28,687 bases of DNA. Origin: a bacterium. Its GTDB lineage: Bacteria > UBA9089 > JASEIO01. Location of the stretch: assembly GCA_030017475.1 (NCBI GenBank), contig JASEIO010000018.1, forward strand, positions 1-28,687, written 5' to 3'. Under the pieces are notes generated by a model that did no database searches, was not told the DNA's origin, and saw only the letters and a list, made by a program, of their open reading frames with translations. This document shows positions 1 through 7,089 of the stretch, piece by piece; positions within the stretch are counted from its first letter, which is position 1; every line of letters begins with the position of its first letter. The position numbers and the translations under genes were made by a program.

Positions 1-1
1 T

Positions 2-110
2 TCCTGATTCTATCTACCATAGCCTTTTGTGTCAAAAAATTAATCAAGAATAACTTGATTTCTATAAAATATACTAAATAATATATTCACCCTTGTCAAG
101 AAAAATCTTA
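2..110 (-). repeat. Left copy of terminal inverted repeat with outward promoters
   Basis: This stretch matches the reverse complement of 28557-28660. The 37 or so bases nearest the window edge (2-38) are almost identical to the right copy, and the inner half matches with indels. Read on the minus strand it holds two sigma70-type promoters that fire out of the window. The first has TTGACA (99-94) and TAGTAT (76-71) with 17 bases between. The second has TTGACA (35-30) and TAGAAT (12-7), also with 17 bases between. The match stops a few bases past the second -10 box, near the expected transcription start. A small inverted repeat (AATCAAG / CTTGATT) lies between the promoters. Confidence 0.8.
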
Positions 111-206
111 TAACTCCGATATAAGAATGGCATAGAAAGGAGTTTCCCTTTTTTAAAATTTAAAAAATTATCTTTGAGGAGATTAAGACCGCTGTATAGA
201 AAATGA

Positions 207-235
207 TTGACATTTTCCTTGATTAGTATTAATAA
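207..235 (+). promoter_or_regulatory. Putative sigma70 promoter for the amidohydrolase operon
   Basis: There is a perfect TTGACA at 207-212, a 17-base spacer, and TAATAA at 230-235 as a moderate -10 box. It is the only good promoter-like sequence between the left repeat and the first plus-strand gene. Transcription would start near 242. Confidence 0.5.
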
Positions 236-290
236 AATATGGTAAAGTAGAAACTCAATGAAAGGAATGTATTCGTAAAAAAAGATTGCT

Positions 291-318
291 AAGTCCTTTT
301 TGCTACAGAAAGGGACTT
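291..318 (+). other. Stem-loop in the leader of the first gene
   Basis: AAGTCCTTTT (291-300) can pair with AAAGGGACTT (309-318) through a 10-bp stem that includes one G-U pair, closing an 8-base loop. No T-run follows, so it is not a standard terminator. It ends 28 bases before the start codon and could influence leader stability or translation. I recognise no riboswitch class. Confidence 0.35.
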
Positions 319-346
319 AATCAAGATTAAGGTAAGGTGTAAAGTC

Positions 347-1498
347 ATGATTGCTATAACCAATGGTAAGGTGTTAACCATAACGCGTGGGACTATTGAA
401 AATGGAACTGTGTTAATTAAAGGTGAAAAGATAATTGAGATAGGAAGGGAGGTGAAGATTCCAGAAGACGCTGAGATAATTGATGCAAAATCGAAATTTG
501 TCCTTCCAGGATTTGTAGATGCCCATACCCATTTGGGAATATATGAGGAGGGAGTTGGGGAAGGAGGAGAGGATACAAATGAAAATGTTGAACCAATAAC
601 CCCAGAACTCAGGGCCTTAGATGGGATAAATCCAAATGACCTTGGTTTCAGAGATGCAATAGAAGCTGGTATTACAACCTGTTTGGTTGAACCAGGGTCG
701 GCAAATGTTATTGGGGGTACGGCTTGTGTTATAAAGACCTATGGAAATATTATAGATGAGATGGTCATTCGGAAAGAGGCAGGGATAAAGATTGCTTTAG
801 GTGAGAATCCAAAAAGGGTTTATAAGGGTAAAGATAAGTCACCAGCTACCAGAATGGGAATTATGGCTCTTTTAAGAAATACCTTTGTAGAAACTGAAAA
901 TTATATGAATAAGCAAGATAAAGAGAGGAAGATAAAATTTGAGGTCCTCTCCCGCCTTTTAAAAAAGGAAATTCCTGCGCATATTCATGCACATAGGTCA
1001 GATGATTTGATGACTGGAATAAGAGTGGCTTCGGAATTCGGACTGAAAGCTGTTCTGGTTCACTGCACTGAAGGATATAAGATAGTAGAAGAGATTAAAA
1101 AGAGGGAAATCCCTGTTTGTATAGGTCCTTTATTCTTATCCAGATCTAAGATTGAGTTAAAAGAAAGGTCGTTGGAGACACCAGGGATTTTATCCCGGGC
1201 TGGAATAAAGGTAGCTATTACCTCAGATCATCCAATACTTCCAATCCAATTCTTACCTCTTAGTGCAGGAATAGCAGTTAGAGAAGGAATGGATGCGGAT
1301 GAATCTTTAAAGGCAATCACTATAAATGCCTCGGAAATATTAGGAGTGGATGACAGAATTGGCTCTATTGAAGTTGGAAAGGATGCCGATTTGGTTATCT
1401 TATCTCATCATCCATTTGAGATCCAATCGAAAGTGGAAATGGTAATCGTAAACGGAAAGGTTGTTTATAAGAGAAATGAAAGCCAAAGATGTTTATAG
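347..1498 (+). CDS. Amidohydrolase family protein (imidazolonepropionase/adenine deaminase-like superfamily)
   Basis: A 383-residue metal-dependent hydrolase of the amidohydrolase superfamily. It shows the N-terminal beta-sandwich strand with LPGFVDAHTHLG near residues 53-64, giving the first HxH metal motif. IPAHIHAHRSDD near residue 210 gives the next histidines, VHCTEG a further one, and ITSDHP near 310 the catalytic Asp. The C-terminus closes with GSIEVGKDADLVIL and VIVNGKVVYKR, the usual end of the sandwich domain. Substrate cannot be told from sequence; related proteins act on cyclic amides and amino-acid derivatives, and most homologues are annotated only as amidohydrolase. The ATG follows AAGGTAAGGTG at a good distance. 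Its 3' end overlaps the start of the next gene by 23 bases, which suggests cotranscription. Confidence 0.85.
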   Translation: MIAITNGKVLTITRGTIENGTVLIKGEKIIEIGREVKIPEDAEIIDAKSKFVLPGFVDAHTHLGIYEEGVGEGGEDTNENVEPITPELRALDGINPNDLGFRDAIEAGITTCLVEPGSANVIGGTACVIKTYGNIIDEMVIRKEAGIKIALGENPKRVYKGKDKSPATRMGIMALLRNTFVETENYMNKQDKERKIKFEVLSRLLKKEIPAHIHAHRSDDLMTGIRVASEFGLKAVLVHCTEGYKIVEEIKKREIPVCIGPLFLSRSKIELKERSLETPGILSRAGIKVAITSDHPILPIQFLPLSAGIAVREGMDADESLKAITINASEILGVDDRIGSIEVGKDADLVILSHHPFEIQSKVEMVIVNGKVVYKRNESQRCL

Positions 1499-2105
1499 AT
1501 TAATCAAACAAAATGAAGGCCTTAGGATAGAGTTTAAAGCCCGAATATCTTCTTCCCAAAGGATAGCCAAAGAAATGGTTGCCTTTGCTAATACTAAGGG
1601 AGGATATATTCTTGTAGGGGTGGATGACAATGGAAAGATTATAGGAATAGATGGAATAGAAAGACAGAAAGGTCTCCTGATAACTGCTGCCAAGGATTAT
1701 TGCATCCCTGCAATATATCCAATTGTAGAAACAGTTAATTTAAATGGTCTTATGGTTATAGTAGTAAGGATAGAAGAAGGACAGGAAAAGCCATATAGGT
1801 TAATGGCTGGAGGAAGAGGTGAATTGGTTTATATTAGAGCGAAAGATAAGAATTTGATGGCTAGCAAAGAGGTAATTAAGGTTCTAAGAGATAGGGGTTA
1901 TAGAAGAAGTTCAAAGGTAAGACTCGATAAGAATGCCAGGAAGTTAGTTGAATATCTCTCGACGAAGGAAAGAATTACTCGAAAAGGCTTTACCAAATTG
2001 GTGAACATTTCAGATAGAAGGGCTGGAAGGATTCTTGTAAGGTTAGTAAAAGAAGGGGTGTTAAAAATACATACCCTTGAAAAGACCAATTTTTATACAT
2101 TATGA
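1476..2105 (+). CDS. AlbA_2 (Schlafen-type) domain transcriptional regulator with C-terminal winged helix
   Basis: A protein of about 209 residues. The N-terminal half carries the AlbA_2/Schlafen-type signature: EFKARISSSQRIAKEMVAFA, then NTKGGYILVGVDDNGKIIGI, then VIVVRIEEGQEKPY and GELVYIRAKDKN. These proteins are often annotated as ATP-binding or helix-turn-helix regulators (COG2865 type). The last 55 residues (KARKLVEYLSTKERITRKGF and following) look like a winged helix DNA-binding domain. I place the start at the ATG at 1476; a TTG at 1461 is possible but has no spaced ribosome binding site. It overlaps the amidohydrolase gene in another frame and shares ATGA with the next gene. It may regulate its own operon, but that is inference. 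Confidence 0.75.
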   Translation: MKAKDVYRLIKQNEGLRIEFKARISSSQRIAKEMVAFANTKGGYILVGVDDNGKIIGIDGIERQKGLLITAAKDYCIPAIYPIVETVNLNGLMVIVVRIEEGQEKPYRLMAGGRGELVYIRAKDKNLMASKEVIKVLRDRGYRRSSKVRLDKNARKLVEYLSTKERITRKGFTKLVNISDRRAGRILVRLVKEGVLKIHTLEKTNFYTL

Positions 2106-2401
2106 AGATATGTCATCATTGCAAAAAAGAATTGAATATTACGGATCGGATAGGGAGAGGGGATACTTGTCCATATTGCCAAAGCGACCTACATTGTTGT
2201 CTTAATTGCAGATTTTACGATGAGTATGCTTCCAACAAATGTCGTGAGTCACAATCTGAATTTGTTTCAGATAGGGAAAGGAGTAATTTCTGCGATTACT
2301 TTGTGTTTATAGAGCAAGATATGGAAACAAAAAGGGAAGATGAAGCTGAAAAAGCAAGGACAAGATTTGAGCAGTTGTTTAAAGGTAGGAAGATAGGTTA
2401 A
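2102..2401 (+). CDS. Cys-rich putative zinc-ribbon protein, function unknown
   Basis: A 99-residue soluble protein. CHHC near the N-terminus and CPYC around residues 23-26 look like the two knuckles of a zinc ribbon. A second cluster follows (CCLNC at 32-36, C47, NFCDYF near 62-67), which could bind another metal ion. The last 30 residues are charged and probably helical. The ATG overlaps the stop codon of the upstream regulator gene as ATGA, so translation is likely coupled. I recognise the NCRFYD...NFCDYF arrangement as a recurring uncharacterised bacterial pattern but know no assigned function. Confidence 0.7.
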   Translation: MKICHHCKKELNITDRIGRGDTCPYCQSDLHCCLNCRFYDEYASNKCRESQSEFVSDRERSNFCDYFVFIEQDMETKREDEAEKARTRFEQLFKGRKIG

Positions 2402-2507
2402 AGCCTTAAGAAGTCAGTTTGGTTTAGGGGTTTTAATTGAAATAATAGAAGAGGCAGAAGAGTATGCTTACAACTTAGCCTTATCGAGAAAGATTAAAAG
2501 GTTATGA
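2399..2507 (+). other. Open frame without a normal start, coupled to the prepilin peptidase start
   Basis: The 102 bases between the zinc-protein stop and the prepilin peptidase ATG are open in one frame for about 35 codons, with a coding-like ending (EEAEEYAYNLALSRKIKRL). Its TGA overlaps the next ATG as ATGA, which is typical of coupled genes. I find no ATG, GTG or TTG in frame. It may therefore be a remnant, a gene with a rare start, or chance. Confidence 0.25.
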
Positions 2508-3268
2508 TTCCTTTATTAATATTTATCTTGGGAGCCTGCTTTGGATCCTTTTTAAATGTGTGTATCTATCGTATTCCAAAGAAGTTATCCATTTTCACCC
2601 CAAGGTCTTTCTGTGTAAATTGCAAAACCCCTATTAAGCCATGGGAAAACATCCCTTTTATAAGCTATATTCTCCTAAGAGGAAAATGTTCAACTTGTAA
2701 GGCTAAAATCTCTCCTCGATATTTTATAGTAGAACTTTTAACCGCTATTATCTATCTTTTGGTATTTAGAAGATTTGGATTTGGCTTACCGCTAATGACC
2801 TATCTATTCTTCTCTTCCCTTCTTATAATTATTACCTTCATTGACTTAGAACATCAACTAATCCTTAACAAAATCACTCACTCTGGAATAATCTTAGGAT
2901 TATTGGCAAGTTTCCTCTTACCTAATTTATCACTCTTTCAGAGTCTATTGGGAGGTCTTATGGGGGGGTTGGTAATCTATTTCTTACATCTACTTAGCCT
3001 ACTCCTTTTCAGAAAAGTTGGAATGGGTGGTGGAGATTTAAAATTGGCTATATTACTTGGTGTCTTCTTAGGATGGAAGAATCTATTATTGTCACTTCTT
3101 ATTGCCTCATTCACTGGTGGAATTGTAGGGAGTATCTTAATATTCCTAAGGATAAAAAAAAGGACAGATTATATCCCTTATGGTCCTTATTTATGCCTCG
3201 GAGCAATGGTTGTATTACTCTGGGGGGAAGATATCATTAGTTGGTACAAAGGATGGTTGTTCGGGTGA
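2504..3268 (+). CDS. pilD: Prepilin peptidase (type IV leader peptidase, A24 family)
   Basis: This is a 254-residue polytopic membrane protease that cuts prepilin leader peptides and, in many members, N-methylates the new end. The sequence shows ACFGSFLNVCIYRIP at the N-terminus. A cytoplasmic zinc-type region has two CxxC pairs (C37/C40 and C62/C65), and about seven to eight hydrophobic segments follow. The two catalytic aspartates are D114 in FIDLEHQLI and D178 in GMGGGDLKL. The length is normal for the full-length family. No pilin or secretion genes lie nearby, so its substrates are encoded elsewhere. It ends 38 bases from the convergent isomerase gene, and I see no strong terminator between them. 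Confidence 0.93.
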   Translation: MIPLLIFILGACFGSFLNVCIYRIPKKLSIFTPRSFCVNCKTPIKPWENIPFISYILLRGKCSTCKAKISPRYFIVELLTAIIYLLVFRRFGFGLPLMTYLFFSSLLIIITFIDLEHQLILNKITHSGIILGLLASFLLPNLSLFQSLLGGLMGGLVIYFLHLLSLLLFRKVGMGGGDLKLAILLGVFLGWKNLLLSLLIASFTGGIVGSILIFLRIKKRTDYIPYGPYLCLGAMVVLLWGEDIISWYKGWLFG

Positions 3269-3306
3269 ATTATCATAGAACTAACTTCATCTTTTAATCC
3301 TTTTTA

Positions 3307-4314
3307 TTATAAAAATGGACCTAATCTCTTTTTAAGATCTTCAACCATTTCCACTGGAGTGGGATCAACCCCGTATTCTAATGCCAAATAATATGAGACA
3401 AAATCAAAAAAGTAGATAGTACTAAATATCTTCTCCAAAATGCTACTACCTTGCATATCCATACTATAGAAATTCAAACCTTTCTCTTTGAGAATATCTT
3501 TGAAAATTTGCACCCTCTTTTTAATTCTCGGATGTTCATCTGGATCCTCTACTATGATAAAATAATAATTACCTTTAATATTAGTGAAACCAACCATCTC
3601 ATTATGATTCATTTCTGGAAATGCATTAAAAAATGCCTGTATTTTTGAATTTTCATTAAACTTTATTTTTATTATCCTTGCTAATGATCGTTCGTATATA
3701 TCCGAGGTATATATAATAAGTATATGATCAACCAAGTCCTTTGTAAGTTCTTTTGCCTTTTCTTCTAAGTTAAGTTGTCCCAAAAATCTTCCCAAATCCC
3801 TCAGTTCCTTTTCTCTATCTGTAATAATCCCTGAGTTAACCAAAACCGAAACAAATATTCCAAAGAAATAACCAACAGACCATCTTGGTTGAAAGTTTTC
3901 AGATTCCTTAATTATTCTGCTCATTGGGATATTGTGTTTTTTACTCAATTCTTCTAATTTGCCTCCTGAAGTAACAACCACAATTTTACATCCCTTTTCT
4001 AATGCATCATAAAAAGATGCTATTGTCTCTTCTGTATTTCCTGAAAAGGAAGAGGCAAATAGAAGCGTATTTTGATCAACTGGAGTTGTAATTGAATAAT
4101 TTCTAGAAAGTTCAATCGGAATATCAATATCATTAAGATAAGTTTTTAATATATCTCCTGGGAAGGCACTTCCTCCCATTCCTGTAATAACTATCTTATC
4201 AATTTTACCCTCAATCTTTATATCCTTAGCGAATTCTATGGATTTTTCAAATTGTTTGGGAAAATCTCTCAATGCCTGATACATATTTGATCTGTCTATC
4301 CCTTTATCTGACAT
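3307..4314 (-). CDS. Bifunctional phosphoglucose/phosphomannose isomerase (SIS domain)
   Basis: A 335-residue protein with two SIS subdomains, predicted to interconvert glucose-6-P or mannose-6-P with fructose-6-P. Diagnostic segments are TGMGGSAFPGD, SSFSGNTEETIASF (the phosphosugar-binding serine motif), FQPRWSVGYFFG, and PEMNHNEMVGF, which carries the family's catalytic Glu/His region. These match the archaeal/bacterial phosphoglucose/phosphomannose isomerase family rather than classical Pgi. The ATG at 4314 follows a strong AGGAAGGAAGG ribosome binding site. It is the last gene of a four-gene minus-strand run. It is a soluble cytosolic enzyme linking glycolysis to sugar-nucleotide synthesis. 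Confidence 0.9.
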   Translation of the reverse strand: MSDKGIDRSNMYQALRDFPKQFEKSIEFAKDIKIEGKIDKIVITGMGGSAFPGDILKTYLNDIDIPIELSRNYSITTPVDQNTLLFASSFSGNTEETIASFYDALEKGCKIVVVTSGGKLEELSKKHNIPMSRIIKESENFQPRWSVGYFFGIFVSVLVNSGIITDREKELRDLGRFLGQLNLEEKAKELTKDLVDHILIIYTSDIYERSLARIIKIKFNENSKIQAFFNAFPEMNHNEMVGFTNIKGNYYFIIVEDPDEHPRIKKRVQIFKDILKEKGLNFYSMDMQGSSILEKIFSTIYFFDFVSYYLALEYGVDPTPVEMVEDLKKRLGPFL

Positions 4315-4346
4315 AGAATCCTTCCTTCCTTAAAATAAATCAATTC

Positions 4347-5420
4347 TTAATTTTCCAATTCCTTTAGTTCAGTAATCTTTATTGCTTGCAAGGCCAATCC
4401 TTTCGCCCTTTTAATAAACTTAAGACTTAAATTGTAGTCCTTTTGGTTCATTGCCTGTTGAGCCATTTCAAAAAACATATCTGCCTTCCTAAATGTCTCC
4501 TTTGCTGGATCAATCCCTGATTTTTCAACCACTTTTTTAACCCTAGATAGAAATCCTTTAAGATCCTCCATCTCCTTTTCCACTTCTAATAATTCTAACA
4601 TTTGCGGCTTCTCTATCCTTTCTTGGATAATCTCTTTTTCCACAACATCTTCCTTTTTTATCTCTTTAAGTGGAATCCTTTCCTCCTCCTTTTTTCTAAA
4701 AGAGACCTGAACCCCTTTAACCTCCACTGAAACTTTCGAAACCTCTAAATCAGTCAATTGTTCAATCCTTTTTTTAATACTATCTTGAATCTCTTTTACT
4801 AACTCCTTTATATCCATATCTTCAAAAACAATTACTGGAACTTTAACCTCTACCTTTTTATCCTCGATCTCGATATGCACGGCTTTACTAACCTGGGGCC
4901 TTTCTAAAATCTTAGGTACCCCAGCTATAATCTCTTCAGGTATCCCAACTACCCCTTCTACTTCAAGCGCAGCCACTCCTGCGATTGTAGAAATAACCTC
5001 TGGAGATATCTTTAGCATCTCCATTTCCTCTTCCTTTTTTCTACCTTGAAGGATCTGAATTCCTTCTACCAAGACATTTACCAACCCAACCTCTAACCCA
5101 AGTTCATGCTCTATTTTGTCCTTAACTCTCATCTTGATCCTTTCCACAACCGTAGGAATAGAAAAGCCATAATAGATGACTACAGGAACATCGATTATTA
5201 ATCTATCATCCTTTACCTCTACCTTTACCCTCTTTCCTACTTGAGACTTTGGTAACAGCTTAGAAACCCCTGTAATAACTTCGGAAGGTATACCAGCTAC
5301 TCCAGAAACCTCTAATGCGGCTAACCCTGCAGTTGTAGAAATGACATCCTCTGCTATCTTTGCCTCTATTTGTCCTGATATAGAAAGTACTAATAGAATT
5401 GAATGGAAAATGGCTTTCAT
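4347..5420 (-). CDS. Tandem Asp23/Gls24 domain protein with C-terminal helical region
   Basis: A protein of about 357 residues holding two Asp23/Gls24 family domains in one chain. Domain 1 spans about residues 20-126 (KIAEDVISTTAGLAALEVSG). Domain 2 spans about 136-241 (ISPEVISTIAGVAALEVEG). Each ends in the expected strand-helix-strand (VLVEGIQIL, VEVKGVQVS). A charged linker follows, then a helical hairpin tail (residues 310-345) resembling a single TPR. The first 19 residues are hydrophobic (KAIFHSILLVLSIS), unusual for this normally cytosolic fold; this could be a short anchor or a start misplacement. I use the ATG at 5420, where a TTG at 5423 is also in frame. It sits five bases after cvpA. 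In Firmicutes, Asp23 proteins work with membrane anchors in envelope stress; a similar role here is inference. Confidence 0.8.
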   Translation of the reverse strand: MKAIFHSILLVLSISGQIEAKIAEDVISTTAGLAALEVSGVAGIPSEVITGVSKLLPKSQVGKRVKVEVKDDRLIIDVPVVIYYGFSIPTVVERIKMRVKDKIEHELGLEVGLVNVLVEGIQILQGRKKEEEMEMLKISPEVISTIAGVAALEVEGVVGIPEEIIAGVPKILERPQVSKAVHIEIEDKKVEVKVPVIVFEDMDIKELVKEIQDSIKKRIEQLTDLEVSKVSVEVKGVQVSFRKKEEERIPLKEIKKEDVVEKEIIQERIEKPQMLELLEVEKEMEDLKGFLSRVKKVVEKSGIDPAKETFRKADMFFEMAQQAMNQKDYNLSLKFIKRAKGLALQAIKITELKELEN

Positions 5421-5425
5421 CAAAT

Positions 5426-5929
5426 TTATCCAGGCAATACACCTCGTAAAATCTTGGAGAATTCTTGAGGAAGAATCTTAAGGAGAAGTTTAATAAAATG
5501 AAAGGTATAGGGAACAAAAAAAGAGTCATCCAATAATTTTTTAGTACCACCAACTGGGAATGCAGAAATGACCATTACAATAACACCTATTATAAGAAAA
5601 CCTTTAATCATACCAAAAATTAATCCCCCTACCCTATCCACCCAACCTAATGACAAAGATCGTATCAATCTACCAGTTAATAGACCAATAAGACTAATAA
5701 TTACATATACCACCAAAAATACGATTGAAAAACCAATTATCTTTGCTAAATTTGAATTGGAGACAAATCTCTGCAATACTATCCCTATAACTACGTAATT
5801 TCTACTTGCAATAACTATTCCCACAATTATAGATAGAACGGGAAAAACCTCTCTTATTATACCTCGAAATAGACTCAAGACTATACTAAGTCCTAAAATT
5901 ATCAAAAATATTGCATCAAACAGATTCAT
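5426..5929 (-). CDS. cvpA: CvpA family membrane protein
   Basis: A 167-residue protein with four hydrophobic segments and the CvpA-family pattern: FDAIFLIILGLSIVLSLFRG at the start, RLIRSLSLGWVDRVGGLIFG before the last membrane segment, then GFLIIGVIVMVI. The family was named after colicin V production in E. coli, but its general role is unclear and probably concerns the envelope. Its ATG lies inside the last codons of the upstream acetyltransferase gene (14-base overlap), and the Asp23 gene follows immediately. The three genes are thus probably translated from one mRNA. Confidence 0.88.
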   Translation of the reverse strand: MNLFDAIFLIILGLSIVLSLFRGIIREVFPVLSIIVGIVIASRNYVVIGIVLQRFVSNSNLAKIIGFSIVFLVVYVIISLIGLLTGRLIRSLSLGWVDRVGGLIFGMIKGFLIIGVIVMVISAFPVGGTKKLLDDSFFVPYTFHFIKLLLKILPQEFSKILRGVLPG

Positions 5930-6383
5930 CTTTTATCTCATAGATTAAAGAAATCTCTTTACAATCAGGAAATTCTGGACATTTGACACAATCTGACCAG
6001 ATCTTTTTAGGCAAATTGGATTTGTCAATTATTACAAATCCATGGGTTTTAAAAAACTCAGGTTCATAGGTCAATGTAAAAATTCTCTTTACACCCAACT
6101 CCTTTCCTTCTTTGATGCAGGTCTTTAAAAGCTCTCTCCCAATCCCAAGTCGGGTAGAATCCTCTCTCACAGCTAATGATCTTATTTCAGCTAAATCTTC
6201 CCATGTAATATGTAAGGCACAGCAACCAAGAATTCTTCCATCCGCTTCAGCAATAAAAAAATCCCTTAAATTTTCGTATAATTCATTAATAGATCTTTTT
6301 AGCATCTTCCCTTCCCCAGCATACTGGTTAATCAATTTATGGATTAATATTACATCATTAAGGTGTGCCTTTCTAATTACCAT
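5916..6383 (-). CDS. GNAT N-acetyltransferase, ArgA-like short form
   Basis: A 155-residue GNAT acetyltransferase. It contains IRKAHLNDVILIHKLINQYA at the N-terminus, EIRSLAVREDSTRLGIGREL as the acetyl-CoA pyrophosphate-binding motif A, and FFKTHGFVIIDKSNLPKKIW. The C-terminal WSDCVKCPEFPDC cysteine segment recurs in short single-domain proteins annotated as amino-acid (glutamate) N-acetyltransferase in arginine synthesis (COG1246). That function is likely but not proven; no arg genes are in the window. The ATG follows GAGGTAAGGG. A strong terminator on the same strand lies only about 30 bases upstream, so this gene needs its own promoter or depends on readthrough. Confidence 0.8.
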   Translation of the reverse strand: MVIRKAHLNDVILIHKLINQYAGEGKMLKRSINELYENLRDFFIAEADGRILGCCALHITWEDLAEIRSLAVREDSTRLGIGRELLKTCIKEGKELGVKRIFTLTYEPEFFKTHGFVIIDKSNLPKKIWSDCVKCPEFPDCKEISLIYEIKDESV

Positions 6384-6784
6384 GCCCTTACCTCTAAAAC
6401 CACATAAATATTTAAAAAAGCCACGGATCTATCTTTATCCGTGGCAATAATCGCACTTTCCGGGAGGAAGACTTCTTCCCCATTTTGTAATCCATTCGTA
6501 TCCAATAGATCTCCCAGATTAATTACATCTATACAGGATCATCCTTCTCTTCTTCATCGAGTTTATCTTGTCTTCTAATTGTGATCTTCCCTCCACTTAT
6601 ATACATTCTACCTCATTCTGGATTGCATCCGCAACCTAAATCCTAATCCTTATGATATCACTTTATTGTTGGTTCTTTCGTCCCAGTCTCTACTTTCCTT
6701 AAATGCCTCTTCCAAATAACAAACACCAAAGCTACAGATTCTTCTTCTCCTATAACCTCTGTTTTACCAGAAGAAGCCTCCCCC
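6377..6784 (-). pseudogene. Possible decayed coding region between the 72-residue gene and the acetyltransferase
   Basis: No intact gene spans these 400 bases, but the minus strand has successive protein-like pieces in shifting frames. After the 72-residue gene comes a 45-codon piece starting at a TTG inside that gene's end. A 25-codon ATG frame follows (6606-6529: MYISGGKITIRRQ...DEEEKDDPV). Last is a 42-codon frame (TTG 6505, preceded by GGGAG, ending 6377) with LPESAIIATDKDRSVAF, whose stop overlaps the acetyltransferase ATG. Together they read like one frameshifted gene or several tiny ORFs. I recognise no family. The terminator at 6414-6445 lies inside the last piece, which argues against simple coding. 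Confidence 0.3.
6414..6445 (-). terminator. Strong Rho-independent terminator
   Basis: On the minus strand, GCCACGGAT and ATCCGTGGC form a perfect 9-bp GC-rich stem around an 8-base loop, followed directly by six T residues. It would end transcripts coming from the 72-residue gene promoter before the acetyltransferase gene. Confidence 0.85.
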
Positions 6785-7003
6785 TTATGCTTCAAGGTTT
6801 ATATTTCTACCTATCCCTTGTTCCCTTAATAGATCTTCTCTTTCACCTATCATTTGTACTGGTTGATCTTGTTGAATGGGAACTGCTGGCCCAAATGTCT
6901 CTTGTCTTTCTCTCCTTACATCCGTTGGTTCACCTATTTTCATCCCATCTCGGATAGCTGATACGTCAGCAATCGGATTTCCCCCAACTGGCTCAATAGG
7001 CAT
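6785..7003 (-). CDS. Small Pro/Arg/Glu-rich protein, 72 residues, function unknown
   Basis: The product is predicted to be a mostly disordered soluble protein, rich in Pro, Gly, Arg, Glu and Gln, with no Cys and no membrane segment. It starts MPIEPVGGNPIADVSAIRDG and ends REQGIGRNINLEA. The support is strong for so short a gene: AAGGAGG lies seven bases before the ATG at 7003, and a near-consensus promoter sits just upstream (7051-7023). An ATG further upstream (7051) would fall inside that promoter, so I reject it. It is divergent from bioB. I recognise no family; some small flagellar or secretion accessory proteins begin similarly, but that resemblance is weak. Confidence 0.6.
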   Translation of the reverse strand: MPIEPVGGNPIADVSAIRDGMKIGEPTDVRRERQETFGPAVPIQQDQPVQMIGEREDLLREQGIGRNINLEA

Positions 7004-7022
7004 ATCAAACCTCCTTAAGGGA

Positions 7023-7051
7023 ATATTAACATACCTTATAAAATTTGTCAA
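7023..7051 (-). promoter_or_regulatory. Sigma70 promoter for the 72-residue gene
   Basis: On the minus strand, TTGACA (7051-7046), 17 bases, then TAATAT (7028-7023). An ATTTTTC stretch precedes the -35 box, exactly as in the distal promoters of both terminal repeats. The ribosome binding site AAGGAGG (7017-7011) and the ATG follow. Confidence 0.75.
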
Positions 7052-7058
7052 GAAAAAT

Positions 7059-7088
7059 TTGACATCCTATCTCAATCTTTGATATATT
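7059..7088 (+). promoter_or_regulatory. Sigma70 promoter for bioB
   Basis: TTGACA (7059-7064), an 18-base spacer, then TATATT (7083-7088). Its -35 box lies only seven bases from the opposite-facing -35 box at 7046-7051, making a compact back-to-back pair. The expected transcription start (about 7094-7096) falls on the second in-frame ATG of bioB, so the message would be leaderless. Confidence 0.6.
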
Positions 7089-7089
7089 A

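Larger units (their letters stand above)
1..346. other. Gene-free left end and leader of the first gene
   Basis: I see no convincing coding sequence here. Besides the terminal repeat (2-110), it contains a perfect 7-bp inverted repeat, TCTTATA/TATAAGA at 106-112 and 120-126. There is a plus-strand promoter at 207-235, a stem-loop at 291-318, and a six-codon ATG reading frame at 258-278 without a ribosome binding site. The plus-strand leader of the amidohydrolase gene would be about 100 bases long. Confidence 0.6.

Noticed and set aside
258-278. Six-codon upstream reading frame in the leader of the amidohydrolase gene
   Set aside because: It has no ribosome binding site and no attenuator-like codon pattern.
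5260-5553. Minus-strand 97-codon frame across the cvpA/Asp23 junction
   Set aside because: It overlaps both better-supported genes in another frame and has no motif.
6384-6784. Riboswitch upstream of the acetyltransferase
   Set aside because: The terminator is real, but I could not match the upstream sequence to the conserved core of any riboswitch class I know, including cyclic di-GMP types.
6703-6957. Plus-strand 84-codon hydrophobic frame opposite the 72-residue gene
   Set aside because: The minus-strand gene has a near-consensus promoter and ribosome binding site; the plus frame has neither and looks like a reverse-complement artefact.
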